Shown: positions 29,201 through 37,156 of the stretch, piece after piece
Layout of the letters: every line of letters begins with the position of its first letter
Position numbering within the stretch: position 1 is the stretch's first letter
NCBI GenBank assembly: GCA_014904985.1
Contig: MU129207.1
Coordinates: 18,135 to 55,290 of the forward strand
Direction: 5' to 3'
Length of the DNA: 37,156 bases
From: Hydnum rufescens UP504
Taxonomy: Eukaryota; Basidiomycota; Agaricomycetes; Cantharellales; Hydnaceae
Notes under the pieces: generated by a model
Databases searched by the model: none
Told to the model about the DNA's origin: nothing
Seen by the model: only the letters and a program-made list of their open reading frames with translations
Made by a program: the position numbers and the translations under genes

Positions 29201-29550
29201 TAGATGCAGAGGTGAAGTTCTTTGCATTACTAGAGTTGCATCACCTGCATGATTTGGTAGAGGCTTGGCAGAGGCATTCATCAGCAATGCTTGGGAGTGA
29301 TGGCCAGATTGGCTGGATGAATCTTCCTGAGCGGCCTCCTCCCCTTTGTTATGGTAGGATTCAGATACTGTGTGGGCCTGTGTCCCCTGTGGCAAACTCA
29401 CTGACAGGTGAGGCTGTGGATGGGGTCTCAGATGCTGCAAGCTCAGATGATGATGAAAATGGGGAATTAGAAGATGCACCTGTGCCACAAGACATTGCAT
29501 TCTTAGCTGCTCTTGATGCTCTTGAGGAGTTAGTTGGGGATGATGCATGA
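26219..29550 (+). pseudogene. KDZ-family transposase with cysteine cluster (KDZ2), broken
   Basis: Collinear with KDZ1. A Ser/Pro-rich N-terminus is followed by the cysteine cluster around residues 158-225 (CTCNEKHH...CKCNPAAAQ...GLFPCTP), NERAWAATMTKYL, a Ser/Pro/Thr spacer absent from KDZ1 (about 27060-27240), YLQSWCPLCFGG, CIDANFQIKHN (~390), YDIACQIHQ (~559) and GLSDGEGCERFWSEL (~611). Lesions are TGA at 26567, 28135, 28651 and 28675 (all in otherwise open frame), a frameshift near 27560-27580, and a single-base loss in a C run near 28876. A 61 bp intron near the 3' end (29143-29203) restores the reading. The stop is TGA 29548-29550. KDZ transposases are cut-and-paste enzymes of fungal DNA transposons; this copy cannot make one as it stands. 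Confidence 0.9.
29143..29203 (+). other. 61 bp intron in KDZ2, absent from KDZ1
   Basis: GTATGT donor, TTGACTTAAT branch region and CTGCTAG acceptor, phase 1. Removing it joins TYTLSC to DAEVKFFALLEL. The spliced protein then aligns with KDZ1 residue for residue over this stretch (22 versus 22 residues), while KDZ1 has no intron there. Confidence 0.65.
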
Positions 29551-29668
29551 ATTGTTCTATTTGAATGTAATATCTTGTATTTTGTAAACTATGGTTGGTT
29601 TAACTTAGAAAAAAAATAGAGATCTGAGTTCCATGTGTCCTACTGTGGATTTGGGACAAGTTCACACA

Positions 29669-29821
29669 TTTGGGCCCCATTGGTGCAGGCAGTTTGAATG
29701 TATCCACTTGGGTCCCATTTGGGCCCCACTTGGGCCCCACTTGGGCCCCACTTGGGCCCCATTTGGGCCCCATTGCATTGATACTGCTCTTTAACTTTGG
29801 ATTTGGGCCCTAGTGGGGCCC
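29669..29821 (+). repeat. Iterated TTGGGCCCCA repeats, KDZ2 3' region
   Basis: TTGGGCCCCA-type units occur eight or more times between 29669 and 29821, four of them back to back as ACTTGGGCCCC (about 29706-29770). Each contains the palindrome GGGCCC. They occupy the same place relative to the hairpin as the AAATTGCCC iterons of KDZ1. Confidence 0.65.
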
Positions 29822-29839
29822 CAGTATTGTAGGACCTAC

Positions 29840-29905
29840 TTAGGTACCAATTCATGGCACAGATTTGGTACCTAACATAGGTAGTCAATGTGGTTGACCA
29901 GCCTG
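29840..29905 (+). promoter_or_regulatory. KDZ2 3' hairpin module, candidate element end
   Basis: TTAGGTACCAA (29840-29850) and TTGGTACCTAA (29865-29875) form an 11 bp perfect inverted repeat with a 14 bp loop containing TTCATG. TGACCAGCCTG follows at 29895-29905. Sequence, spacing and order match the module after KDZ1 although the transposase genes themselves are strongly diverged. Confidence 0.6.
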
Positions 29906-30343
29906 TGAATTGCCCAGATGTTTAAAGATGATGAATGGTGGTGTGATGGACTAGAACCCAAGTGACAAGGAGGCAGAGACCTATTTGCAGCCAGGAGGCA
30001 ATAGCAACCAGTGCTTCAGGGTTCAGGGCATCCCATCAAAATTAGTCATGTGTTGCTTCTTCAGAAATGGTTATAGCTGATTTCAAAAATGTGCAGACAA
30101 GCATTTGAAATAGCCTTCCTCAATTCTGTTCAGGTCATTACACTTTTTTTTTTTTTTGTTCACAAAAAATTCCAAAGAAAAATGAAAACAGGGGTGAACA
30201 GCCATCTGAGCAATGAGTGCAACTTTTTTCTTCAGGCATTGGTCATCATAGCCACTGTGGCTTGGCATTTCACTTTGAACTGACAGGCATTTGCACCCAC
30301 CATACACAGCACAGCATTCTGCATCTACTGTCTGTAGACCATT

Positions 30344-31156
30344 ATGTCCAACCATCTACACCTCTTGTTTGATGGTATGCAGGCTGGTGTCCCTGGTACC
30401 CATGCAGAATTGTTTTCCTTTGGCCCCTCAGTTGACCTCCAGGACTATCCTCTGAGGGACATGTCCCCTGAGGTGCATTCACAAGCAGCCAAAACACCAG
30501 GCTTGCTGTCTTCATATCCCAGTACACCTGGCATTACTGACTACCCACTCCCCTCCAATTCTAATGCCACAGACACTCTTGGCCATTTTTCAAGGACCAT
30601 GTATCCATCTGGCCTTGATCTCAGTCAGGCAGACCATACTTCAGACCCAGTGTCACCAATCTGGCATCCTCACAATTTCCTCTTTGCTCCAGGCAGCCCA
30701 TCTGCCACTTTGACAGGGTTCCATTCCAATTCTGCATCCTCTCCATTAAGTACACATAAAAAAATACCCTCAGATGTGTCATCTCCCACACCTTACTCCA
30801 TCACAGCTGAGCCACAAGGTGATGCACTTTATAATCTGATTGATCACAATGTGGCCCCCAAAATGTGGCCTGATGACACTTTGTCCCCACATCACTACCA
30901 TATAAAGAAAAACTTGGAAAGATCATACAAGAGCTCCTCTGCACATACAAAGTGCAAGCAAGCTGAGAAGGTAAAGGAAGCCACAAAGAGGAAGGTTGAT
31001 GGGGCCAAGTGTGCCACCCTTGCAGTGATGAAGCACCTTGCTGAGCTCAAGGAAATGCCAGGTTCATCATCAAGTGGAAAGAAAGGCATGAAAAAGGTCA
31101 AGTCTGAAGCCACTGAGGATGACCTTGCTAACAATGCCCTGAGGGAAAAGACATGA
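30344..31156 (+). CDS. Intact 270-residue unknown protein in CpG-free DNA
   Basis: Uninterrupted frame from ATG 30344 (MSNHLHLLFDGMQAG) to TGA. Residues ~1-150 are Ser/Pro/Thr/His-rich and look disordered. ~160-195 contains LYNLIDHNVAPKMWPDD and HHYHIKKNLERSYKS. ~200-270 is Lys/Ala/Glu-rich and probably helical (KQAEKVKEATKRKVDGAK, MKHLAELKE), with a basic KKGMKKVKSE that could be a nuclear signal. No catalytic motif, signal peptide or membrane span is seen. It starts about 440 bp after the KDZ2 end module on the same strand. There is no CG dinucleotide in the entire frame, so Arg is encoded only by AGA/AGG. I do not recognise the family. It could be a second KDZ-element gene if the element extends further, or a host gene. 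Confidence 0.55.
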   Translation: MSNHLHLLFDGMQAGVPGTHAELFSFGPSVDLQDYPLRDMSPEVHSQAAKTPGLLSSYPSTPGITDYPLPSNSNATDTLGHFSRTMYPSGLDLSQADHTSDPVSPIWHPHNFLFAPGSPSATLTGFHSNSASSPLSTHKKIPSDVSSPTPYSITAEPQGDALYNLIDHNVAPKMWPDDTLSPHHYHIKKNLERSYKSSSAHTKCKQAEKVKEATKRKVDGAKCATLAVMKHLAELKEMPGSSSSGKKGMKKVKSEATEDDLANNALREKT

Positions 31157-31479
31157 GTTAAAATCACCTCAGTCAGCCACTTGGGCTGACCTCAAAAGGA
31201 GTACCATTTGAGGTCATTTCACTGGCCTAACAAGGGCTAATTTTCTTTGATGTCAATTGACAATCATCAAATTTGACCTTAGTGATTTGTCCAAAATCAA
31301 TATTACATAGAGTGATACCTTATCTCTAAATTATAGTGTGGATTATAAGGCCATAGTTAAAAATGATTATTTATTAAGGTTGCTCTAATCATGTACTTAA
31401 CAAAATCTACCAAACAAAATCTATGGAATGAAATTAAACAAAAAGGAAATTAAGGGTGGACTGGATGAGAGCAACATCC

Positions 31480-31902
31480 TCATAAGAGCCCAGCAGGAGT
31501 GCCCAGTAGTAGATCCTGATTCTCGAAAATATCCAGGCCTGGGAACTGTGAGAAATCAACGTCAACATTGGACGTTGGAAAGTCATTTATGTCGATAGGC
31601 ATAAATTCGAAGGTTGAATGATATGTAGATGATGCCACTGAGGTCACGTCAACATCAGCCATTGGGGGCCCATAGTGCCAACTCCAAACACGGGCAATGG
31701 GGATGGTGGAGTAGAGGTAGATGACAATGCTGGGCCTATTGAGTGAGTGGACATGGCCTGAGGGCCTCATCTTCATCTTGTTCCTATTGAGTTCGGAAGT
31801 AAATTTTGTGATCGGCCAAAATTGGTAAACCTTTGAGCCTCTCTGCCGATGGGTCTGCCCGCCGCTGACGTCTAATACACGTCTTCCTCGCGTAGACCTC
31901 AT
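31480..31902 (-). CDS. Unknown acidic protein or last exon
   Basis: 140-codon minus-strand frame ending at 31480. The most protein-like part starts at the internal ATG at 31662: MADVDVTSVASSTYHSTFEF and then an acidic-hydrophobic end (IDINDFPTSNVDVDFSQFPG, LDIFENQDLLLGTPAGLL) resembling a transcription activation tail. The upstream half (MRSTRGRRVLDVSGG...) is less convincing and may be intron or 5' flank. Its 3' end lies in the CpG-free block and its 5' part in CpG-containing DNA. Confidence 0.35.
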   Translation of the reverse strand: MRSTRGRRVLDVSGGQTHRQRGSKVYQFWPITKFTSELNRNKMKMRPSGHVHSLNRPSIVIYLYSTIPIARVWSWHYGPPMADVDVTSVASSTYHSTFEFMPIDINDFPTSNVDVDFSQFPGLDIFENQDLLLGTPAGLL

Positions 31903-34900
31903 TTATTTCCTATCGCACTTCTATGAATAGGGCTTCTGTTGCCTACGGAAAAACAGTCATACTATGCGCATCGGATTCTCTCTGCCCTGGAGAAGCTTCG
32001 CAAGCTTGCCTCAAGGATGGATCAGACCATACGGAGGGTATCTGATGTGTCGTTCCTCGTCCTTAGCACGAACATCTACCTCCAACCGATATCTTATGGC
32101 AGCCGCATTATTAACGCATTAGTCATCACTATTCATAGGATGATATGCCTCCATCTCGCTGCGAGATCCGCTGACTGATGGGTATGCCTGATCTCTGGAT
32201 GGTCAGGAGTATCACAGTGAGACAGTTTGTTATAGCAATTACGCTAGAGAAGAACAGGATCGGTTCCACAGGTTGGTCCCGAGCTACCTCTGCTCTCTTC
32301 CTACAGCTATGTCAGATGCATCGCCCTGAGGAGGCCGGCGATCACAAGACGTCTAGGGTGGAGAAAGGCAATAACGTGTCCTATAGGGTCGCGAGGGGCA
32401 TATTTTGATCCATGACGGTGATTTCCGTCATATAGGAGACGGCCTGAGTTCGAACTCTCTGAGTACCTTGAAGGCTCTCGTCTCTCTCTATACGTATATC
32501 CACATCGGTGGTGAGAGGATATAATCACTCATGAGAGGAGGCATGAATACCATACTATGGTGGCGAGAGCGTCATAGAAGACACTCGTTCTAGCCGAATT
32601 ACTCATAGATGCACTTCTATGATGAATCAGACCATACTGATAATGACACGTTTGCTCACTCATCTCATCTTGTGCTTGATTAGCGAAGGCTCACATGCGA
32701 CTGGAGGGCGATCTCTATAGTACACTTGTTAATGCGGACCGATATGCAAGTGACACTTCTATTAGATGTTATATTTTTTCATAACACACTTGCTATGACT
32801 CTAGGTCTCACAAGTAACACTCTCGCTCTCCCGCCTCACACTATGCTACTCGACTCTAGACTCGTCAAAGACCATCAACATTGCTATTGGATGTATATAT
32901 ACAACATGTGTGCATAGACATAGGGTCCATGCTCTACATACTATATAACGGATATGGGGAACACGATTTGCTATGACCCTCATGGCAGAAAGAACTTCGT
33001 CTACTGCGGATTCAACCATCTATTGTCTAGATGAGCACTAGTCCCAATCCAGAGAGGTACGCACTTGCTAGGTGAACCCAACTCTTGATGACACACTGTC
33101 GATGTCATACGGCAAGTATACTACTTAGGCTATGACCATAAAACGGATTGTCTATTTTGTCTATGAGTAACACTATGCCTATGGAAGCAGCTCTGGTATC
33201 ACAAATCCACTGCGAGGCTCAAATTTATGACTATGACGTAGCGTGAGAACGTTTTACCCTCTGCTCAGCGAACCGGCAAGACATCAGTACACAGAGGCGG
33301 ATCTCAGCGACTATTTGCGTCTATGACTATCAACACATAGCTGTCTTGAGGCAGTATGACAGAAATCCTTGCTTAGGGAGCCGCATAACAGAACACTTGA
33401 TATAATCTATAAAACTCGCTGGCTGACTATACGAGGGTACCCTCCGAGTTAAGTACACTCTTGCTACCACAGCCAATCGCGAGAACAAATCTCTGCCTCA
33501 TGAACCTAATATCGAGGACCTTGTCTAGTGACAGACGGCATCTGATGCTAGTCTCAGAACACTTGCGTCATGAACCCATCTCGCTTACAGATGCGTATGC
33601 TGGTCGGCTAAGTAGGGAAACTATAACTATCCTACATACTCAGCTAGGACAGAGACAAGATATGGCACATTCCTCTAGAATCGACCATGACTGGCCTCTC
33701 TCCGCCCTCATAAGATCCATAAAATTCGCTAACTCACCACATGAAGTAATAGAGTTCTGCCTTGAACTAGAGCACTCATTATTGACCTGGGGGCGCCACT
33801 GCGTACTCGCATGCATACGCTGAGCAGAGGTAAGTGGATGAACACTCTGCATATGACCTATCGCCTTGCGATATATACGAGACCAGTAGATACACACTTC
33901 TGGCTATTTTGACTACTGATAACCTGGCTCAGACTCCTGCTCACCCTCACCAGTAGAACTGAAAGGAGCATAAATCGTCAAACTACGTTCCACCACCAGT
34001 AGAACGCATTGGTCTCTGTCGCTATAGACCCAATGACAGACCACTGCTTGATGACGCGACGCAAGAGCGACGGTGGGAATGGTGAATACAATGACATCTG
34101 CTCATCGCTAATAGAGCATCTGCTTGCTCTAGATCTATTCAGAAGCCGAGCGCTTGCTACCGATACGACAGAGAAGAACTTTCGACCATGGACCTTCTAA
34201 GCTGAGGAGGCACTTCGAGAGAGACGTCCGCGGAGACTCGTTCTTATAGTAAACACACGTTTGCTGTAGCTAATCCCGCGGGCTCGAACTTTGGGATGAA
34301 CAAGTTAGGCGGCACCTGGTTGCTAGTCGGCTTATAGAGCCTCTTCGGCGCTGACCGGATCAGCCAGAGATAGGGACGAGCCTGATAGTTATGGGGGAGG
34401 ACGCGATGAGTCATTGGGCAGTTTGCTGGCCTTGACCATCTCATAGATGCACATTGCTTAGACCCGGCCGCTTAGCGGCACACGAGGTAGACTATTACCG
34501 ATTATATGTACATCACTTCCGTGACAATTGGTTGTCCAGAGCGTGTTTAATTTCATCATCCGCTTTCATCGCGAGAATTTCGCTCGGTTCTCTTTAATTT
34601 TTGCCAATAGCGGGACCTCCATCTTTGGAGAATTCATGCGCGGCGGCGAATCTCTCGAATTTGTACCCGTATCATGCTACCACCCAGTACGCTCGCATGC
34701 CATAATAGCTACTGCCCGACAGTATTCAAATGTAAACCTGGATAGCGTGACTGTCATGGTACCAGTCAGCTCGAGTAGACTTGCCTAGTGACACTCCTCG
34801 AAAGCAAGCCTGCCTGATCGGACACGGAGAGTCACGCTTAGTTCATAACGACTTGCTTATGACATACGAGAGCATAGCTATATTTACCATACCTCTCCGA

Positions 34901-36025
34901 AACACGCGCATCTGCTTATGACTCGGTCCATATAAGGACATATGTCTCAATGACCGTGTAACACTTGCTTAGAACCTGTACAACATTCCGTATTTGCTAG
35001 AGGGCGGCTTATTACGTGAATGGCCATTTGCTGTGAGGAGATACAGATTCGCTCTCTCTAATTTCTGCAGAGTCGCCAGTCCGGACTCTGAGACAAATCT
35101 CTATAAGAAGGTGACCTATCCTACTATCGAAGGTCTGGAGTCTTATGTCTCAGGAGGCCTCCCTCTCACCATCTGGAGAAGGGCATATCTTAGGGTATGC
35201 GCCAGCGTTTACTGTCACCTTGTAGTCTCGACACCCCAGACTCGCTCGAATCGTCTGATTCACTGTCGATACCAGCGAAAACTGTGCTGGCCCATAGGTG
35301 AACATGTAATCAGCTATTGGCCCACTGCAGTGGAATATGGTCCGTATTCCACCCTCTCTGTACATATACTAGCACAATATCTAGAATCCGTGTTGTGGAA
35401 ATACGCCTGGGAAGTGAATATTATCGTATCTGTTCTTGGGATCGCAGATCATTTTCAGCCCTCAGTGCTCGCTAAAGAGACAACATGAGAGGAGCTGGGG
35501 AGGGGGTCATATGAAATCGTATAGACTACAAGTGCAGGTTATAGATGAATATCACTTACTATGGAATCCATGGCAGACTATGATACGGGTGGTGGCCCGA
35601 TGATCCGTCTTATCTCACGGCTTGACTGGTATAATCATACTTGCATGACGCTATAAATCTATTTCGCCCTAATTGATGTGATATAAATATTATTAATTAT
35701 GGCTTATGATACTTTACTTGTACCCTATCTGTCCCTTTCAGCCTGCTTTAAAGCACCATCGGAATAAGGGGGAACGTTCAACGCGTTATCGGCAGATCTC
35801 TGAAGCGATTGATCTTAGCAGAACTGCCGTAGGGTGTGGGAGAACCACATGGGGCACTCAGTGGTAGTTCCCCCTAGCCGTTGTACTCGTCGTATAATCA
35901 AGAATGGGACCGGGGCAGGGCTAGAAAATGTAGTGAATGAATACGAGAGACAAACGTTATTACTTAAAAAAATCAAGAGTGTGCAGATAAAGAGCAAGCG
36001 AGACTAGTGAGTCCTCGTGCAATTC
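31903..36025. other. About 4 kb without a supportable gene; CpG-containing, repeated short words
   Basis: Only short frames are open and none looks protein-like. One 164-codon stretch (34994-35488) has no ATG at its start. Words such as TGCTATGAC (32791, 32969), TGCTTATGAC (34854, 34913), CTATGAC (33130, 33231, 33321) and TCATAGATGCAC (32605, 34440) recur in diverged contexts of the form ACAC..TTGCT. CG is frequent here, unlike both flanks. I cannot assign it. Confidence 0.45.
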
Positions 36026-36797
36026 GAAATGATAACATTGTAATCCTACCCCCATACACCCCCAGTTGTCTACATAGTGGGAATAGGGTGGCTTCTCCTG
36101 GGCTCTCAGTCTGGGATGGGTGGTATTGAGTGGATTGAAAAAAGCTTCTGGCAGCTGCTGGCCAATTGACTTATGACTCAACACTCACACTGGCAATTGC
36201 CTGGTTCCAACAGCATGTGACCTATGGATCAATGCCACACAGCTGTAAATAGAAATTACCTTTTATACATGTTAAATGGTGTATGCTTAGGGCAAAAACT
36301 AAACAAAGAGGCTGGTTGGGTGTGAATATCAGGTAATTTGAGAGAAAAATGCCCATAATGTAAGAAGAAGAACCATATTGCATTGAAAATGAGTTCAATG
36401 GAAAGAGATGATCAAGGTGCATTGAATGGTGGTACCCACATCACAATCATGCAGAACTGATGGCAGGAGGTTGGTGAGGATGCCAAAAACAGGAAATATG
36501 AGGCAGCTCACACAGGGGGCACCAAATAATCATCCTCAGAGATTGAGGATAGAGCTCAATGAGACCAATATAATGGTACAAAAACAAAAGAAATTGGTCC
36601 ATAAATGGGGGAGATATGGCTGCCAGCTCATCAAGGAGAAAAGTGCCCATAAAAGATGAACCACTGCTCCAATTTCATCACAACCAGGAGCATTGGAAAG
36701 AGGAGTCAATGCCTTTCATTTAAGTCCAAAGTCAAAAAAAAAGTCAAGGGTTCCCCTAGAATGTGATTCAGGGTGCGCCCAGCCAAAAGAGCAGCAG
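36026..36797. other. CpG-poor DNA, no gene supported
   Basis: No CG occurs from 36026 to 36775. Short frames (77 codons plus strand at 36426; 67 codons minus strand at 36447) overlap each other and have no recognisable features. The texture resembles the CpG-free block at 29334-31523. Confidence 0.5.
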
Positions 36798-37156
36798 ATT
36801 GATGCTTGCAGGGTCACCACACATTACAACAAATCCAGCCCCAGGTGCTGAAGATTAACTGCCTCAAGTATGACAGAGTTGCTGCAGGGGCAGCTCAGTC
36901 TCCTCAGAGGTGGCATCAATTGACACAGACTCAACACAGCCAAACAGCAGCTGGATTGATGCTTGCTGGGTCACCACTCAATTACATCAAATCCAGCCCC
37001 TGCATGCTGGAGGCTAACTGCCTCAAGTATGACAGAGTTGCCACAGGGGCAGGTCTGTCTCCTCAGAGTTGCATCAAGTCGACACAGACACAACACAACC
37101 AAAAGAGCAGGTAGATTGATGCTTGCAGGGTCACCACACAATTACATCAAATCCAG
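36798..37156 (+). repeat. 158 bp tandem repeat, continues past right edge
   Basis: ATTGATGCTTGC occurs at 36798, 36955 and 37114 (periods 157 and 159). Each unit contains GGGTCACCAC, AAATCCAG and CCTCAAGTATGACAGAG. Two full units and a partial third are present; the array runs off the window. An open frame crosses the first two units, but its sequence is not protein-like. Confidence 0.85.

Larger units (their letters stand above)
29334..31523. other. 2.19 kb block with no CG dinucleotide
   Basis: Read line by line, there is no CG between 29332-29333 and 31524-31525. The block covers the end of KDZ2, its 3' repeats and hairpin, the intergenic DNA and the whole 270-residue ORF. Base composition is moderate rather than extremely AT-rich, and it includes GGGCCC-rich repeats, so CG would be expected many times by chance. 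Confidence 0.9.

Noticed and set aside
30380..30402. CAGGCTGGT...GGTACC as an inverted copy of the KDZ end module
   Set aside because: Only two short words match, without the hairpin, and the stretch lies inside the 270-codon ORF.
32440..32475. tRNA-like T-arm (GAGTTCGAACTC)
   Set aside because: The five-base stem needed around the TTCGAAC loop does not pair, and no acceptor, D-arm or anticodon arm can be drawn upstream.
34994..35488. 164-codon open frame in the gene-free island
   Set aside because: No ATG at its start, no protein-like motif, and composition no different from the surrounding non-coding DNA.
1..37156. CRISPR array or prokaryotic operon signals
   Set aside because: No regularly spaced identical repeats with unique spacers and no Shine-Dalgarno-linked gene strings. 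Introns and element types are fungal.

Overview
This window reads as a transposon-dense stretch of a basidiomycete nuclear genome, most likely an agaricomycete (mushroom-forming fungus). The case rests on two KDZ (Kyakuja-Dileera-Zisupton) transposase genes with their cysteine-cluster domain, a Ty3/gypsy chromovirus of a type common in these fungi, and short 55-71 bp GT-AG introns. I cannot name the species. I see no rRNA, tRNA, CRISPR or bacterial-type operon.

Layout. 1-395: start of an unknown minus-strand gene running off the left edge. 396-1340: three tandem ~330 bp units encoding a short coiled coil. 1272-6437: a ~2.58 kb tandem duplication (unit A, unit B). Each unit carries two small multi-exon genes of unknown function (called P and Q here) and two arrays of a GCTCTGCCTG motif. 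A 164/172 bp segment is inverted between the two units. 6455-9971: first KDZ element (KDZ1), broken. 10056-17469: 5'-truncated gypsy chromovirus (protease remnant, RT, RNase H, integrase, chromodomain), with an extra long ORF between pol and a putative 3' LTR. 17630-18290: G-rich minisatellite. 18250-20624: unknown host-like genes, including a spliced minus-strand gene convergent with a plus-strand gene. 20867-21770: decayed Zn2Cys6 transcription-factor remnant. 22400-25700: unknown small genes or fragments. 26219-29911: second KDZ element (KDZ2), broken, same orientation as KDZ1. 30344-31156: intact 270-residue ORF of unknown function. 31524-36025: a CpG-containing stretch, largely without recognisable genes. 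36026-37156: CpG-poor DNA ending in a 158 bp tandem repeat.

CpG decay ties the window together. Nineteen premature stops that I can place in otherwise continuous frames are all TGA, as expected if C-to-T change at CpG turned Arg CGA codons into stops. Substitutions between units A and B are almost all CG versus TG/CA, and at two sites the copies seem to have lost the same CpG on opposite strands. One block of about 2.19 kb (29334-31523) has no CG dinucleotide at all. Known biology of CpG methylation of repeats in basidiomycetes makes methylation-driven deamination the natural reading, but that is inference.

The KDZ elements share a 3' module: a TTAGGTACCA...TGGTACCTAA hairpin followed by TGACCAGCCTG, with iterated TTGGGC-type repeats before it. 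These are candidate transposase-recognition ends. All comparisons were done by eye; no alignment or database search was run.
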